Assembly: GCA_032622095.1 (NCBI GenBank)
Contig: CP136063.1
Location: 265,663,426-265,727,425 of the forward strand
DNA length: 64,000 nucleotides
DNA from: Siphonodentalium dalli
Taxonomy: Eukaryota; Mollusca; Scaphopoda; Gadilida; Siphonodentaliidae
Direction: 5' to 3'
Position numbers and translations under genes: made by a program. This document shows positions 1 through 10,300 of the stretch, piece after piece. Every line of letters begins with the position of its first letter. The stretch's first letter is position 1. Below the pieces are notes generated by a model. That model saw nothing but the letters and a program-made list of their open reading frames with translations. It did not search any database and was not told where the DNA came from.

Positions 1-1
1 G

Positions 2-2125
2 ACTCACTTGGATGAATCCCTTGTTATGAATAATAACCCAAAACAGTTTTGGCATGTTGTTAAAACATTTATGGGTAACAATTCTAACCAAGGAATCCCG
101 CCTCTCTCATATAAAAACAAAATGTTCTGCGATGATAAAGACAAAGCTGAAATTTTAAATAGTATTTTTGTTGCCAATAGTTCATTAGGAATGAAAGCGA
201 AATGTTTGCCGAATTTTGTTGCACGAACAGATGAAGTTATCACTGAAATACCGATCAGTGAATCACAAATTTCTCAAATTCTGAAAGATCTACCAACGAA
301 AAAAGCCTATGGGTCAGATGGTATTAGTAATCGCATGCTTAAAGAAACACATGCTACTGTATGTAAACCACTTAGTATATTATTTCAGAAATCGATAGAC
401 CTTTGTCAGTTCCCAGATGAATGGAAAAAAGCGGATGTTATACCTCTATTCAAAAAAGGTGACCAAAAAGATCCAAATAATTATAGGCCAGTTTCACTTC
501 TGAGCGTTCCCGGTAAAATATTAGAAAAAATTATCCATAATAAATTACTTCAGCATTTACAAGAAAATAACTTGTTGTATGATTATCAGTCTGGGTTCCT
601 TCCTAAACATAGTACCGAATATCAGCTTATTGAAATAGTTCATAGTATAGCAGAAGCACTAGATGAAGGATGTAACACTTGTGCGGTTTTCTGTGATGTG
701 TCCAAAGCGTTCGATAAAGTTTGGCATGACGGACTTTTACACAAAATGGAAAAATATGGGATTAAAGGAAAACTTCTTTTATGGTTTAAGAGTTATCTTA
801 GCGATCGCCAACAAAGGGTTAGGGTCAACGCCTGCATCTCAAAGTATGATTGTTTAGATTCTGGAGTGCCCCAGGGGTCCGTTATCGGTCCTCTCCTATT
901 TTTGCTCTACATTAACAATATAGCCGATAGTATGGAATCCAAAACGTGTCTCTACGCAGATGACACCTGTCTAATGAAGAGTAGTTCTGACCTAAACACA
1001 CTTGAAATTTCACTGAATAATGATATGATTAAGCTGAGCAATTGGTCAAGGCAATGGATGGTGAAATTCAATCCATCAAAAACCAATCTAATGTTTTTTG
1101 GAAGTTTCCCTGAAAATACTAGGCCCGTGGTTAAATTCAATGGTGAAGTCCTGGAATACACCGAAAATCACAAGCATTTAGGCGTTGACCTGCAGAGTGA
1201 TCTCAAATGGAATATGTGTATTGACAACACGTGTAAACGTGCTAAAGCGAGATTGTCCCAAATAAGGAAACTTAAATGCATACTAGGCAGAAAGACTTTA
1301 GAAACAATGTACTTGACATACGTGAGACCGCTTCTCGAATATGCAAGCCCAGTGTGGTTTGGAGCTCCGAATTACCTCCTTAAAAACCTTAATGATATTC
1401 AGTTAGATGCAGCCAGAATCGTGACGGGTTGCACTCGTTCTGTATCAGATGTCAGATTAATGACTGAGATAGGCTGGGATAGTCTAGAGGACAGAAGAAC
1501 CGTTAAACGGTTATCCACCCTTCACAAGATAATAAATAATAATGCACCTCGTTACTTAAGCACAATCCTGCCCGAACGTTTCAGAGACAGGACCGATCGA
1601 GAATCAAAATATGCTTCTGATTTCATTATCATTCGCTGTGACTCTGCAAGGTTAAAATCCACTTTTATCCCTGCCTGTACAAAGGAATGGAACTCCATTA
1701 AATTAACTATTCGCAATCTTGCCCATGATGAATTCGTGAAGCAATTGAAACATATGCACTACGCGGGGACAAGGCTGAAACCACCTTTGTATTTCACAAA
1801 TGGGAGTCGTTATTATAATATTATTCACACGCAACTTCGATGTAAATGTAGTGCCCTACAATCCGATAAATTACGTAATCATATCTCAGATTCCGCAACA
1901 TGCTCGTGTGGCTTCCGGGATGAAAATGCTAACCATTTTTTCTTTGAATGTAACCATTATGCCGAATCTCGGCAAAAACTCAATAATAATCTTATGCAAC
2001 ATAATATTAACTCTGTAGACATACTTCTTTATGGGAAACCTGAACTAACTTATACTGATAATAGTGATATCTTTAAGGCTGTACACTCGTATATTAGAGA
2101 TTCCGGCCGTTTTGAGAGAACCTAA
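2..2125 (+). CDS. Non-LTR retrotransposon reverse transcriptase, C-terminal part (5' end outside window)
   Basis: The frame is open from the window edge to TAA at 2123-2125, so the start lies upstream. The reverse transcriptase core is clear. A palm motif A with FCDVSKAFDKVWH (about 690-728) is followed by SGVPQGSVIGPLLFLLYIN (about 860-915) and the catalytic YADD at 953-964. The thumb/connection region follows. Near the C-terminus is a Cys/His cluster (LRCKCSAL ... TCSCGF ... HFFFECNHY, about 1836-1960), typical of the tail of many invertebrate LINE proteins. No RNase H or integrase is seen, and the order and motifs fit the Jockey/CR1-like group; the exact clade cannot be set by eye. No stop or frameshift interrupts the visible 707 codons, so the copy looks young. 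An endonuclease domain, if present, lies outside the window. Confidence 0.93.
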   Translation, partial: THLDESLVMNNNPKQFWHVVKTFMGNNSNQGIPPLSYKNKMFCDDKDKAEILNSIFVANSSLGMKAKCLPNFVARTDEVITEIPISESQISQILKDLPTKKAYGSDGISNRMLKETHATVCKPLSILFQKSIDLCQFPDEWKKADVIPLFKKGDQKDPNNYRPVSLLSVPGKILEKIIHNKLLQHLQENNLLYDYQSGFLPKHSTEYQLIEIVHSIAEALDEGCNTCAVFCDVSKAFDKVWHDGLLHKMEKYGIKGKLLLWFKSYLSDRQQRVRVNACISKYDCLDSGVPQGSVIGPLLFLLYINNIADSMESKTCLYADDTCLMKSSSDLNTLEISLNNDMIKLSNWSRQWMVKFNPSKTNLMFFGSFPENTRPVVKFNGEVLEYTENHKHLGVDLQSDLKWNMCIDNTCKRAKARLSQIRKLKCILGRKTLETMYLTYVRPLLEYASPVWFGAPNYLLKNLNDIQLDAARIVTGCTRSVSDVRLMTEIGWDSLEDRRTVKRLSTLHKIINNNAPRYLSTILPERFRDRTDRESKYASDFIIIRCDSARLKSTFIPACTKEWNSIKLTIRNLAHDEFVKQLKHMHYAGTRLKPPLYFTNGSRYYNIIHTQLRCKCSALQSDKLRNHISDSATCSCGFRDENANHFFFECNHYAESRQKLNNNLMQHNINSVDILLYGKPELTYTDNSDIFKAVHSYIRDSGRFERT

Positions 2126-2560
2126 CACTTTGACCATGCCATTCTACACCAAATCTACTTATAATATAATATTCTAAGTTTGTACCTTGTTTCCTATGTA
2201 CAATATATCCCAGTTATGCACTCAATAATTGATATATGCCTGTACTATCGTATTTTTACTTGTTGCAAGGGAATGATCACCGACGGGTTGATGAAGCATA
2301 CTCACACTCATCCCATCTCTCCACTGTAAACCGACCCTCCAATTCTCCTCCGCAATCGCCATTCTGTTTATTTACTTATATTTTTCATTATATTATGTAT
2401 ATAATATACCTTGTGTTTTGTTCGTCTTTAATGTCATAAAATTTGTCAGTGTATCATACTAGGGAGAGGAGGGTATTCTAAGTGATTTAGCACTTGTCCT
2501 CCAATCCCTTTTGTCATAAACTAATTTAATTTATGAACAAATAAAATATGTTTAAACAAT
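2126..2560 (+). mobile_element. 3' untranslated tail of the LINE
   Basis: Non-coding AT-rich sequence directly after the reverse transcriptase stop, with AATAAA-type signals near 2539-2548. The exact 3' end and any target duplication cannot be placed because the 5' end is outside the window. Confidence 0.5.
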
Positions 2561-2599
2561 GTACCATCACGTCCCTTGAATAAGATAAGGGATAGGGGT

Positions 2600-2900
2600 G
2601 CGTTACTCTACACTTGTACCAGCTACATGTATGAGTTATTTCGTAGGAAAATACATTTTACGTTTGCAATGTCTTAGATGATGTAGAGTGTACCAGTGTT
2701 TATAAATGATAGCATGTCACTACGTCATCTAAGTCATCGAAAACTTAATATTTATCAGTACTTACGAGATAACTCATAGCTGGCACCAGTGATGAGACAT
2801 TGTAAATTCAGTCCCAGTTGCCAACTACAAGTTATCTCATAGTAGCTTTATGGCATGTTTCAACATCATATAACCTGATATTGGTCAAATCATCAGGGTT
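2600..2900. repeat. Diverged copy of the TACGAGATAACTCGTA palindrome element
   Basis: Contains imperfect forms of the palindrome seen at 32690-33365 (for example ACGAGATAACTCATAGCTGG near 2764) with the neighbouring GGCACCAG motif and a similar left arm. It is an older relative of the element at 32525-33394. Confidence 0.5.
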
Positions 2901-2989
2901 ACATACCTAAAATATATAAACACATTATCGGCAAAACATGCATCCCAAATTACCCAAAGTTTTTGGCAGTGAATGTGTTAACATTCGTG

Positions 2990-3296
2990 TTTTAGTTTCT
3001 TCAGAAACTTCTTTAGATAGTTTTATTTTCTTTGTAAATTTAGTTTCTCTGTATCCCGAAATTGGTAGATGACCAATGCATAATCGAGGTGCCCAGTGGG
3101 TGCACATCACCATCTTCACCATCCGGGAACATAACTCTGAGACTAGGTCTCCCATAGCTGATGAGGCCATGCAGAATGAGGTCCCTAAAGGATGAATTTG
3201 GTATGCTAGCCTTTTGTGTGGGGTAGCATCACTAAATTCATCCTTTGGGGACCTCATTCTGCAAATGTCCAGCACCATATTTTGAGGTCTGGCGCT
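2990..3296. mobile_element. hAT-like palindromic MITE (GAGGTCCCC family), diverged
   Basis: Inverted arms AGAATGAGGTCCC ... GGGGACCTCATTCT around a short centre, preceded by the same inner segment found in the copy at 25732-26192. Belongs to the family whose better copies carry 8-bp target duplications. Confidence 0.6.
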
Positions 3297-3353
3297 CAAT
3301 ACAAATCATTTGCACTGAAGGTACACAGTCCACATTCCTAAAAACGCTCACAC

Positions 3354-3846
3354 ATTAGAGGGGTACTGTACACTAAATCCAGTAAATTATGGGACAATCT
3401 CCTTTTATACTCAACACAATATATGCAGCAAATGAATGAATTTGAGCCATGAATTAGTGCAAAATACACTCAGTGCTCTATGAACGATGAAAACAACAAG
3501 GTAATTATAATAAAAATTAATTTATGACTCAAGCCATAAATTCATTTTCATTATAATTGCCATGTTGTATGTATCGTTCATAGAGCACATGGATGTATTT
3601 TTCACTAATCCATGGCTCAAATTAATTCATTTGTTGCATATATTCTGTTGAGTACAAAAGGAGATGGTCCCATAAATGGCTTGATTTAGTGTACAGTAAT
3701 GCTCTAAATAATCGACTCCTTAACCACAGCAGAATTATGGGTAATTTTTCAGGATTGAGTTGGAAATATGGCTTATTGCCATTCATCGGAAAGCTCTGTG
3801 TGGTTAAGGAGTCAATTACTTAGGGCATCACTGTACAGTGCCCTTT
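3354..3846. mobile_element. Long fold-back MITE interrupted by a TA-flanked MITE
   Basis: The left end (TACTGTACACTAAATCCAG) and right end (GATTTAGTGTA plus CAGTGCCCTTTA) are inverted repeats. The interior is a near-complete palindrome around 3520. A second MITE (3694-3833) sits at a TA inside the right arm. A relative lies at 9705-10060, where both sides are TTAA. Confidence 0.7.
3694..3833. mobile_element. Tc1/mariner-like MITE (CAGTAATGC termini)
   Basis: Ends CAGTAATGCTCTAA and GGCATCACTG flanked by TA on both sides. The arms contain the CCACAGCAGAATTATGGGTAA segment shared by five other copies in the window. Confidence 0.7.
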
Positions 3847-3900
3847 AATTCTTTTTCATAATCTTACAGCAATTAGATAGAAGACAGCATGAAAAGCTTG

Positions 3901-4139
3901 TGATACTGGAGGTTAAAACTGAAATCGAGTGATACTGGAGGTTAAAACTGAAATCGAGTGATACTGGAGGTTAAAACTGAAATCGAGTGATACTGGAGGT
4001 TAAAACTGAAATCGAGTGATACTGGAGGTTAAAACTGAAATCGAGTGATACTGGAGGTTAAAACTGAAATCGAGTGATACTGGAGGTTAAAACTGAAATC
4101 GAGTGATACTGGAGGTTAAAACTGAAATCGAGTGATACT
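3901..4139 (+). repeat. 29-bp minisatellite just upstream of the transporter start
   Basis: Eight identical copies of a 29-bp unit (first copy 3901-3929, beginning TGATACTGGAGGTTAAAACT) plus a 7-bp partial copy. No base differences between copies are seen. It ends 97 bp before the start codon at 4237, so it lies in the promoter or 5' untranslated region. Confidence 0.97.
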
Positions 4140-4236
4140 TGTGAAAGGATCTCAGTGTATTGTTGGCTCTTCCTGAAAACTGTTGCACAAAGAGTATGAC
4201 TGATTGACTCTATCTAAAAACAGTCACAAGCAGAAG

Positions 4237-4306
4237 ATGGCGGTGCCTGAAGGCATTAATGGTGATGAGACGGCACCACTAATTGGCAGTGTTTCAGAAA
4301 ACAAGG
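4237..4306 (+). CDS. SLC17A5: Transporter exon 1 (aa 1-24, cytosolic N-terminus)
   Basis: ATG in context AAGATGG; ends AACAAGG with donor GTAATA, phase 1. Encodes [20 protein letters not shown] and a few more residues. ETAPLI fits the [DE]xxxL[LI] lysosomal sorting rule, in the same place as the dileucine motif of vertebrate sialin. Confidence 0.88.
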
Positions 4307-7300
4307 GTAATATTAATGAGACAACCTTTGAGAAAGGTAATGATCATAGTTTCATCATAGTACTGATCTGATTTGAGCCATTCTTAGGTACAGCTATGCT
4401 CGAATTAATTGACCCTCCTTAAGAGGTTGACATCCGGTAGTACTTGTTCATGTGATCAACTGCTGTCAATTTAGAATATTATACATATACTTTAGTAGTC
4501 TATAATACACCCATTTCGTATATAAATACCAATTTAATACAGGTATGGTCCCATATGACAAACTGTTTGCCCTTGCAATTCGTCACATCAGAACTACATG
4601 TATAAGGTCGTAACTCACATTTTCAACTTTCAGAGAAAATGAAGGTTGAAGTTTTCAGACAACATTTCTCCTAATGTTGACAAAGCATGACATATTTTTG
4701 TATTTATCCCAATGAAAACTGGCATTAGCTGTCCATTGAACCACATATTTTTTCTGTTTACTCCCTCGTTTTCTTTTAAAAAGCAATAACTTGTTTGGAG
4801 ATACGACCTTTTGCGTACGCCAACGACGATTGGTTTCCATGCTATAAGGAAGTTGTGCTAATAAATACAGATTAAGCTAAATATGGTGGCAATCGCATGT
4901 GTCTATGAACTAAAAAGTGCCTATTGTACATTATGACAAATGATCGCGTGACTAACATGGAGATATGACAATATAGCACACATTTGAGAATTTACAAACA
5001 CAAAACAGAAGTCACGTGGACAACCTGAAGCATCCGATTGGCTGCTGTTGGACATACGACCTTATAGCACGAATAATTGTGAAGATCGCTGGAGATACGA
5101 CATTTGTGTCACTAGTTTGTGAGAATATTTGCCATCCAATGCAAAAACAGTTTGTCCCATCGGATTGGATTTTTTCTCACAATTCGAATGATATCAAATA
5201 CTCATTTCCCGCCAAAATAGAGTTACGACCTTAGAGTTCTGATGCGATGAATTGTATACAATGTCTCTCTCTGTTTTATGATAGCATAACAGCATTCTGT
5301 TTTTGGACTGAGTCAGAGTTTTTATCACTGTTGGTTGCGTTTGTGGGAAAGAATTAACCTGGTGCACAGACTCAGTGGGTGAATGACAATTATAGTTAAT
5401 GCGGTGCACAGCGGTCGCTAAAACAAATAAGGCGACTGCAATTTACTTGGTTATATAAAATATGACTGCAGTAAGATTACCATTGGATCGCTGTGATACC
5501 ACTTGATCACTGTTGACGGGTGGCGGTATGACTACGGTCATTACTGGCCTACAACATCGTTAAAGGGGTCGACTAATTAGAGCATAGCTGTAGCTGGCAT
5601 CATCATTCAGGATAGCTCATATCATAAACTCCAAAATCATGTTCAAATTTTGAATTTAACATAGTAGAGTAATAAGCGAGCTCACTGAGTCGCTACTATA
5701 TTGGATCCATCCAGCCCCCATTCCGCGGTTTTAGTTCTACAGGTCAAAGTTCTGGAATAGCGTTCCATATATGGAGTTTTGAATATTCATGAATTCTATA
5801 TATGGAATTCATGAATATTCAAAAGCTCCATATGTGGAATGCTACTCCAGAACTTTGACCTGTAGCACTGAATGCGCAGAACGGGGCTGGATGGATCCAA
5901 TATGGTAGCAACTAAGTGATCTCGCTTATTACATGCTGTTGTCACTGTAATACAAATAGGTTAATAGATATATATTATATTCATATACATGTAGACTGTA
6001 TATGCTGTCATAAGACTTCGCTAATTGAAATAAAAATTGTCTTTCACAAAGACAAAATCGGTCCCTTAATGTGTCATGCAGCATGTTACATCAACAGAGC
6101 ATGTTCATTGCTTTGTTTATATCTGTTAAAATAACTAACTGCTGAGCCAACACTGGACAGAATTCTTATCTATCGGATTGCAAGATATAAGTTGGGTACA
6201 CCTAACACCTTGAGACTTGTTTCAATTTCAACCCTTCCATGACTGGAGCTTCCTGAAATTTTGTGAAAGCCCTGTTCCAATGCATTCTCATATATACGTG
6301 AGTCTCCCATAGGGAACTTCATATATATAAGAAATTATATTGACTTAACAATATTTACCTTGACTTTGTAAGCCAGTGCATTCTCTTATATATGCGAGGC
6401 TCCCCATGGGAGACTCACATATATAAGGGAATGCACTGGCACAGGATATTTAATGCTGCACCAGCACAGCTCCGGTCATGAAAGAGTTAATATCACTAGC
6501 TTATGGACATTCTAATGGCTTTTTTCAAGTGGAATGACAGCTTTGGACATTGAAGTATTGGCTTGACCACACTATGTATTGACATCAACTTCTATTTTAT
6601 AGTCTTAGATTCTGGTAATGTGACAAGAAACTATGATCCCGGTTAAAGTCCCTCTTTAATGTGTACAGTTTATAGATGTATTTCATTTTAACAGTCCTAC
6701 ATTTATGTAAGTTATTGAGTCCACCTTCTAGCACTATCACTCTTAGGTCCTCAAGCCTCAAGCAGAATGAGGTCCCCCGAGGATGAATTTGGTGATGCTA
6801 GCCCACTCTCCCTTTGAAGACCTCATTCTGCAAATGTCCGGCACAATCTTTTCAAGTCTGACCTTGAGATTTGCTATTGAGTCTAACCTTGGAAGGTCAC
6901 ATGACTTATTATCACCCTCGAATCTAACCAATCAGATTGTAATCCTCTCAACAAAGTCAAATACATTACCCAATTGTTCACTACATACTGCTTTAGAATA
7001 TTACAATTTTCAATCCGATTCTTTCAGGTCCATGGTTTGGGAAAAGACATTTATTGGCAATCATTGCTTTCCTGGGATTCACCAATGTTTACTGCTTGAG
7101 AGTCAATCTAAGTGTTGCCCTTGTTGCTATGGTCAACAGTACAAGTAGTGACACAAATGCGAGTACAGAATGTGTCGGCTCAAGCAACTCAACATCTGAC
7201 AACACCCAAGTGAGTTTTAGGTCCTAGTTATTAGATGGTTCTTCTAATTACTTTCACTCATATACAAGAGCTTCGCTGGACCGAAATTTCTTTATGCCAA

Positions 7301-10300
7301 ATGGAAATAATATGTGGCAAATAATTAATTAATTTTAGATATTGTCAAATGCTATCGGTTTCTCCCATAGGCAGCCTCGCATGTATAAGAGAATGCACTG
7401 GCTTCAATGTCAAGGTAAATATTGTTAGGCTTATGCATTCTCTTATATATGCGAGGCTCACTATGGGAGAGTCGCGTTTATAAGTGAATGCATTGGCTTC
7501 AATGTCAAGGTAAATATTGCTAGGCCTGTGCATTCCATTATATATGTGAGGCTCTCTATGGGAGAGTCGCATTTATAAGTGAATGCACTGGCTTCAATCT
7601 CAAGGTAGATATTGTTAGGCCTATGCATTCTCTTATATATGCGAGGCTCCCTATGGGAGAGTCGCATTTATAAGTGAAAGCAAATATTGGCACAGGGTTT
7701 TTCGCAAAATTTCAGGATGCTCCAGTCATGGAAGGGTTAAGTTGCGCAGTTCTGACATTTAGGGTACGTTCATACACTGGCAAGTTTGCACTGTATGGTT
7801 TGCAGGCTTTTCATCATATGAAACCTTATGATGCCAGAATATGAACGGAAACATGAATATAAAATGCATCAGTACCACGCCTAACTGCGTGAGAAGTAAA
7901 ATCTCTGTAGTTCCACCTGTAGCGATGCTACCGGAATTTGCCTGTAAATAGCATGCAGTTATCTCGCAAGAATCAACTTGATCATACAGGTATTTGATGG
8001 AAAATGACAGTATAGCACCGTTACAGGAGGAACTACTGAAATTTTACTTCTCACATCGTTCGCTTTGGTAAATATGCATGTTATATGCATGTCTCTGTTC
8101 ATATTCTGGCACCATGTTGTTTTCTATGAAATGCCTGCAAAAACATACCATGCAAACTTGCTAGCGTAGGCCTATGTACGTACCCTTAGGGGTATCCCAA
8201 AAATTTCTTTCAATTACACTATCTTGTACATGTACATCCACAATTTTGAGGTGGTTAAATATCAATAAATGTTACTGGTCATAAAACATACCAGACAAAC
8301 ATGACCACAAACTTGGAAAAGGTAAATAAACTAAGATATGACATATTACATAGTATTTTGTCAGCTACAAGCAGATGCTGTACTATTTTCCAAATAAGCT
8401 GATACCCCACTTATGTCCAAATTCACATTTGTTTGCTTTAACATTCTGACCAAATTTGTCAGTCGCAGAACTGTGCTGTGTGGTGTATTCCATGCACCTC
8501 CGACTGGCAACTTTGCTCAGAATGTTATAGAATATCATCAAGTGTTACTGAACAAATAAGGTATCAACTTGTTTCAAAAATAAACTAGCAGCATATGCTC
8601 GTAACAATCAAAATCCTATGTTTTGTGTCAGCTCCTCATATATTATGTTTTTGTGGTTTTCCACTAGCCTCAGCCGTTTTGAATGTGTGGTACTCACCAA
8701 CCTCGAAACCAGGTGATTCCCCACGATGGGAAATTGTAGACCTACACAATGCGATTCCTGTCTCATATATAGAAGTTTGTGGTCATATCCGGAGATCCAT
8801 TATCAGCCATTGTGTGTCGTGATGATTCTTTGTCCTATATATTGACATTTAAAGGTACTCAACCCGTAAAGAGGGTCCCCATCTCAACAGATTCCAACAA
8901 CAACAATCCGATCAGAGGGTCCTATATTACTATTTCTTTGGCTTTGGCCAAGTTTGGGGGTAAAAAATATTTGATTCGAGTCGAGGAACCCATCAAACAA
9001 AGCTCAGAGTTATTAGATATTGATTTTTCAAATTTGTTATGTTCTCGAGATCAGTACCAATAACTGCCGTAATCTGCTCTGGATGTGTACTCCAAATCTA
9101 TTCAAACAGACAAGGATGAATAACTCTAAAATCAAGTGGTAATTTTAACGCAATTTTGACTGAGTTCTGGGCCAGATAGTATTCCCGATAATGAAAAATA
9201 ATAGATTTCTAAAATCGATATCTAACAAATCTGAGCTTTGATGGGTGACTTCCTCGACTCGAATCAAATATTTTTGACCCCCGAAGCCATTGAAATAGTA
9301 ATTGAGAGGAGTTTTATCGGGTTGAGTACCTTTAAATGTAACTGCCACACCATAGCGCTTGCTAATCCTTGCCACTAAAGGTTTCAGTGCTGAGTACTTC
9401 ACCATGAATCACTCTCCTAAAAAATCGTCATTATGTTGAGTGTTTTGCTTATAATACACACTTTACATACATGTATGTCTACTAAATTATTTTGGATACT
9501 AACAGGCACAAAATATATATAATGGAATTATAAGATGCAGCATTATGTGTGGCAAAATTTATTGATTATAATAATGTGATACATTGATGGAAAGAGCTCT
9601 AAGAGCTCTTTCCATCAATGTATCACATTATTATAATCAATAAATTTGAAAAATGCTCAAGGAAATATGGGTTGATACAAAAATCGGACTTGGCACTGAA
9701 AGGGTTAAAGGGAGACTGTCCCTAAATCCAGCCATTTATGGGGCCATCTACTACTATTACTCAACAGAAAATATCCAATGTAAGAATTATGAGTCAAGAA
9801 TGAGAGCTCAATAAACTCACATACACTAGGATCGAACCATGTACAACAACCTGATAATTATAATGAAAATGAATAAACGGCTTCAGCCATAAACTCATTT
9901 TCATTATAATTACCATGTTGTTTAGATCGTTCATAGAGCACATGAGTGTATTTTGCACTCATCCCTGGCTCAAATTAATTCATTTGTTGCATATATTATG
10001 TAGAGTATAATAGGAGATGGCTCCATAAATGGCTAGATTTAGTGTACAGTCCTCCTTTAATCAGATTTTGATTTAATTTTCAGACTGGCGAGTTTGATTG
10101 GGATGAGAGCCTACAAGGTATTATACTGGGATCGTTCTTCTATGGCTATATATTCACTCAAATTCCTGGTGGCTGGTTAGCAGAGAAATATGGAGGGAAG
10201 AAGATATTTGGGTTTGGTGTACTATGTACATCTGTTCTAACGCTGCTCACGCCTCTCGCTGCTCGCTGGAATGTCTACGTTCTCCTTGTTGTGAGGATAC

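Noticed and set aside
3901-4139. Copies of GGAGGTTAAAAC as alternative exon ends, like the exon-6 array
   Set aside because: The array lies upstream of the first coding exon and no coding segment matches the unit; no evidence it is a splice site.
8595-9063. Possible small gene with frames of 75 and 94 codons
   Set aside because: The second frame lies in one arm of a fold-back repeat whose other arm gives a similar frame on the opposite strand.
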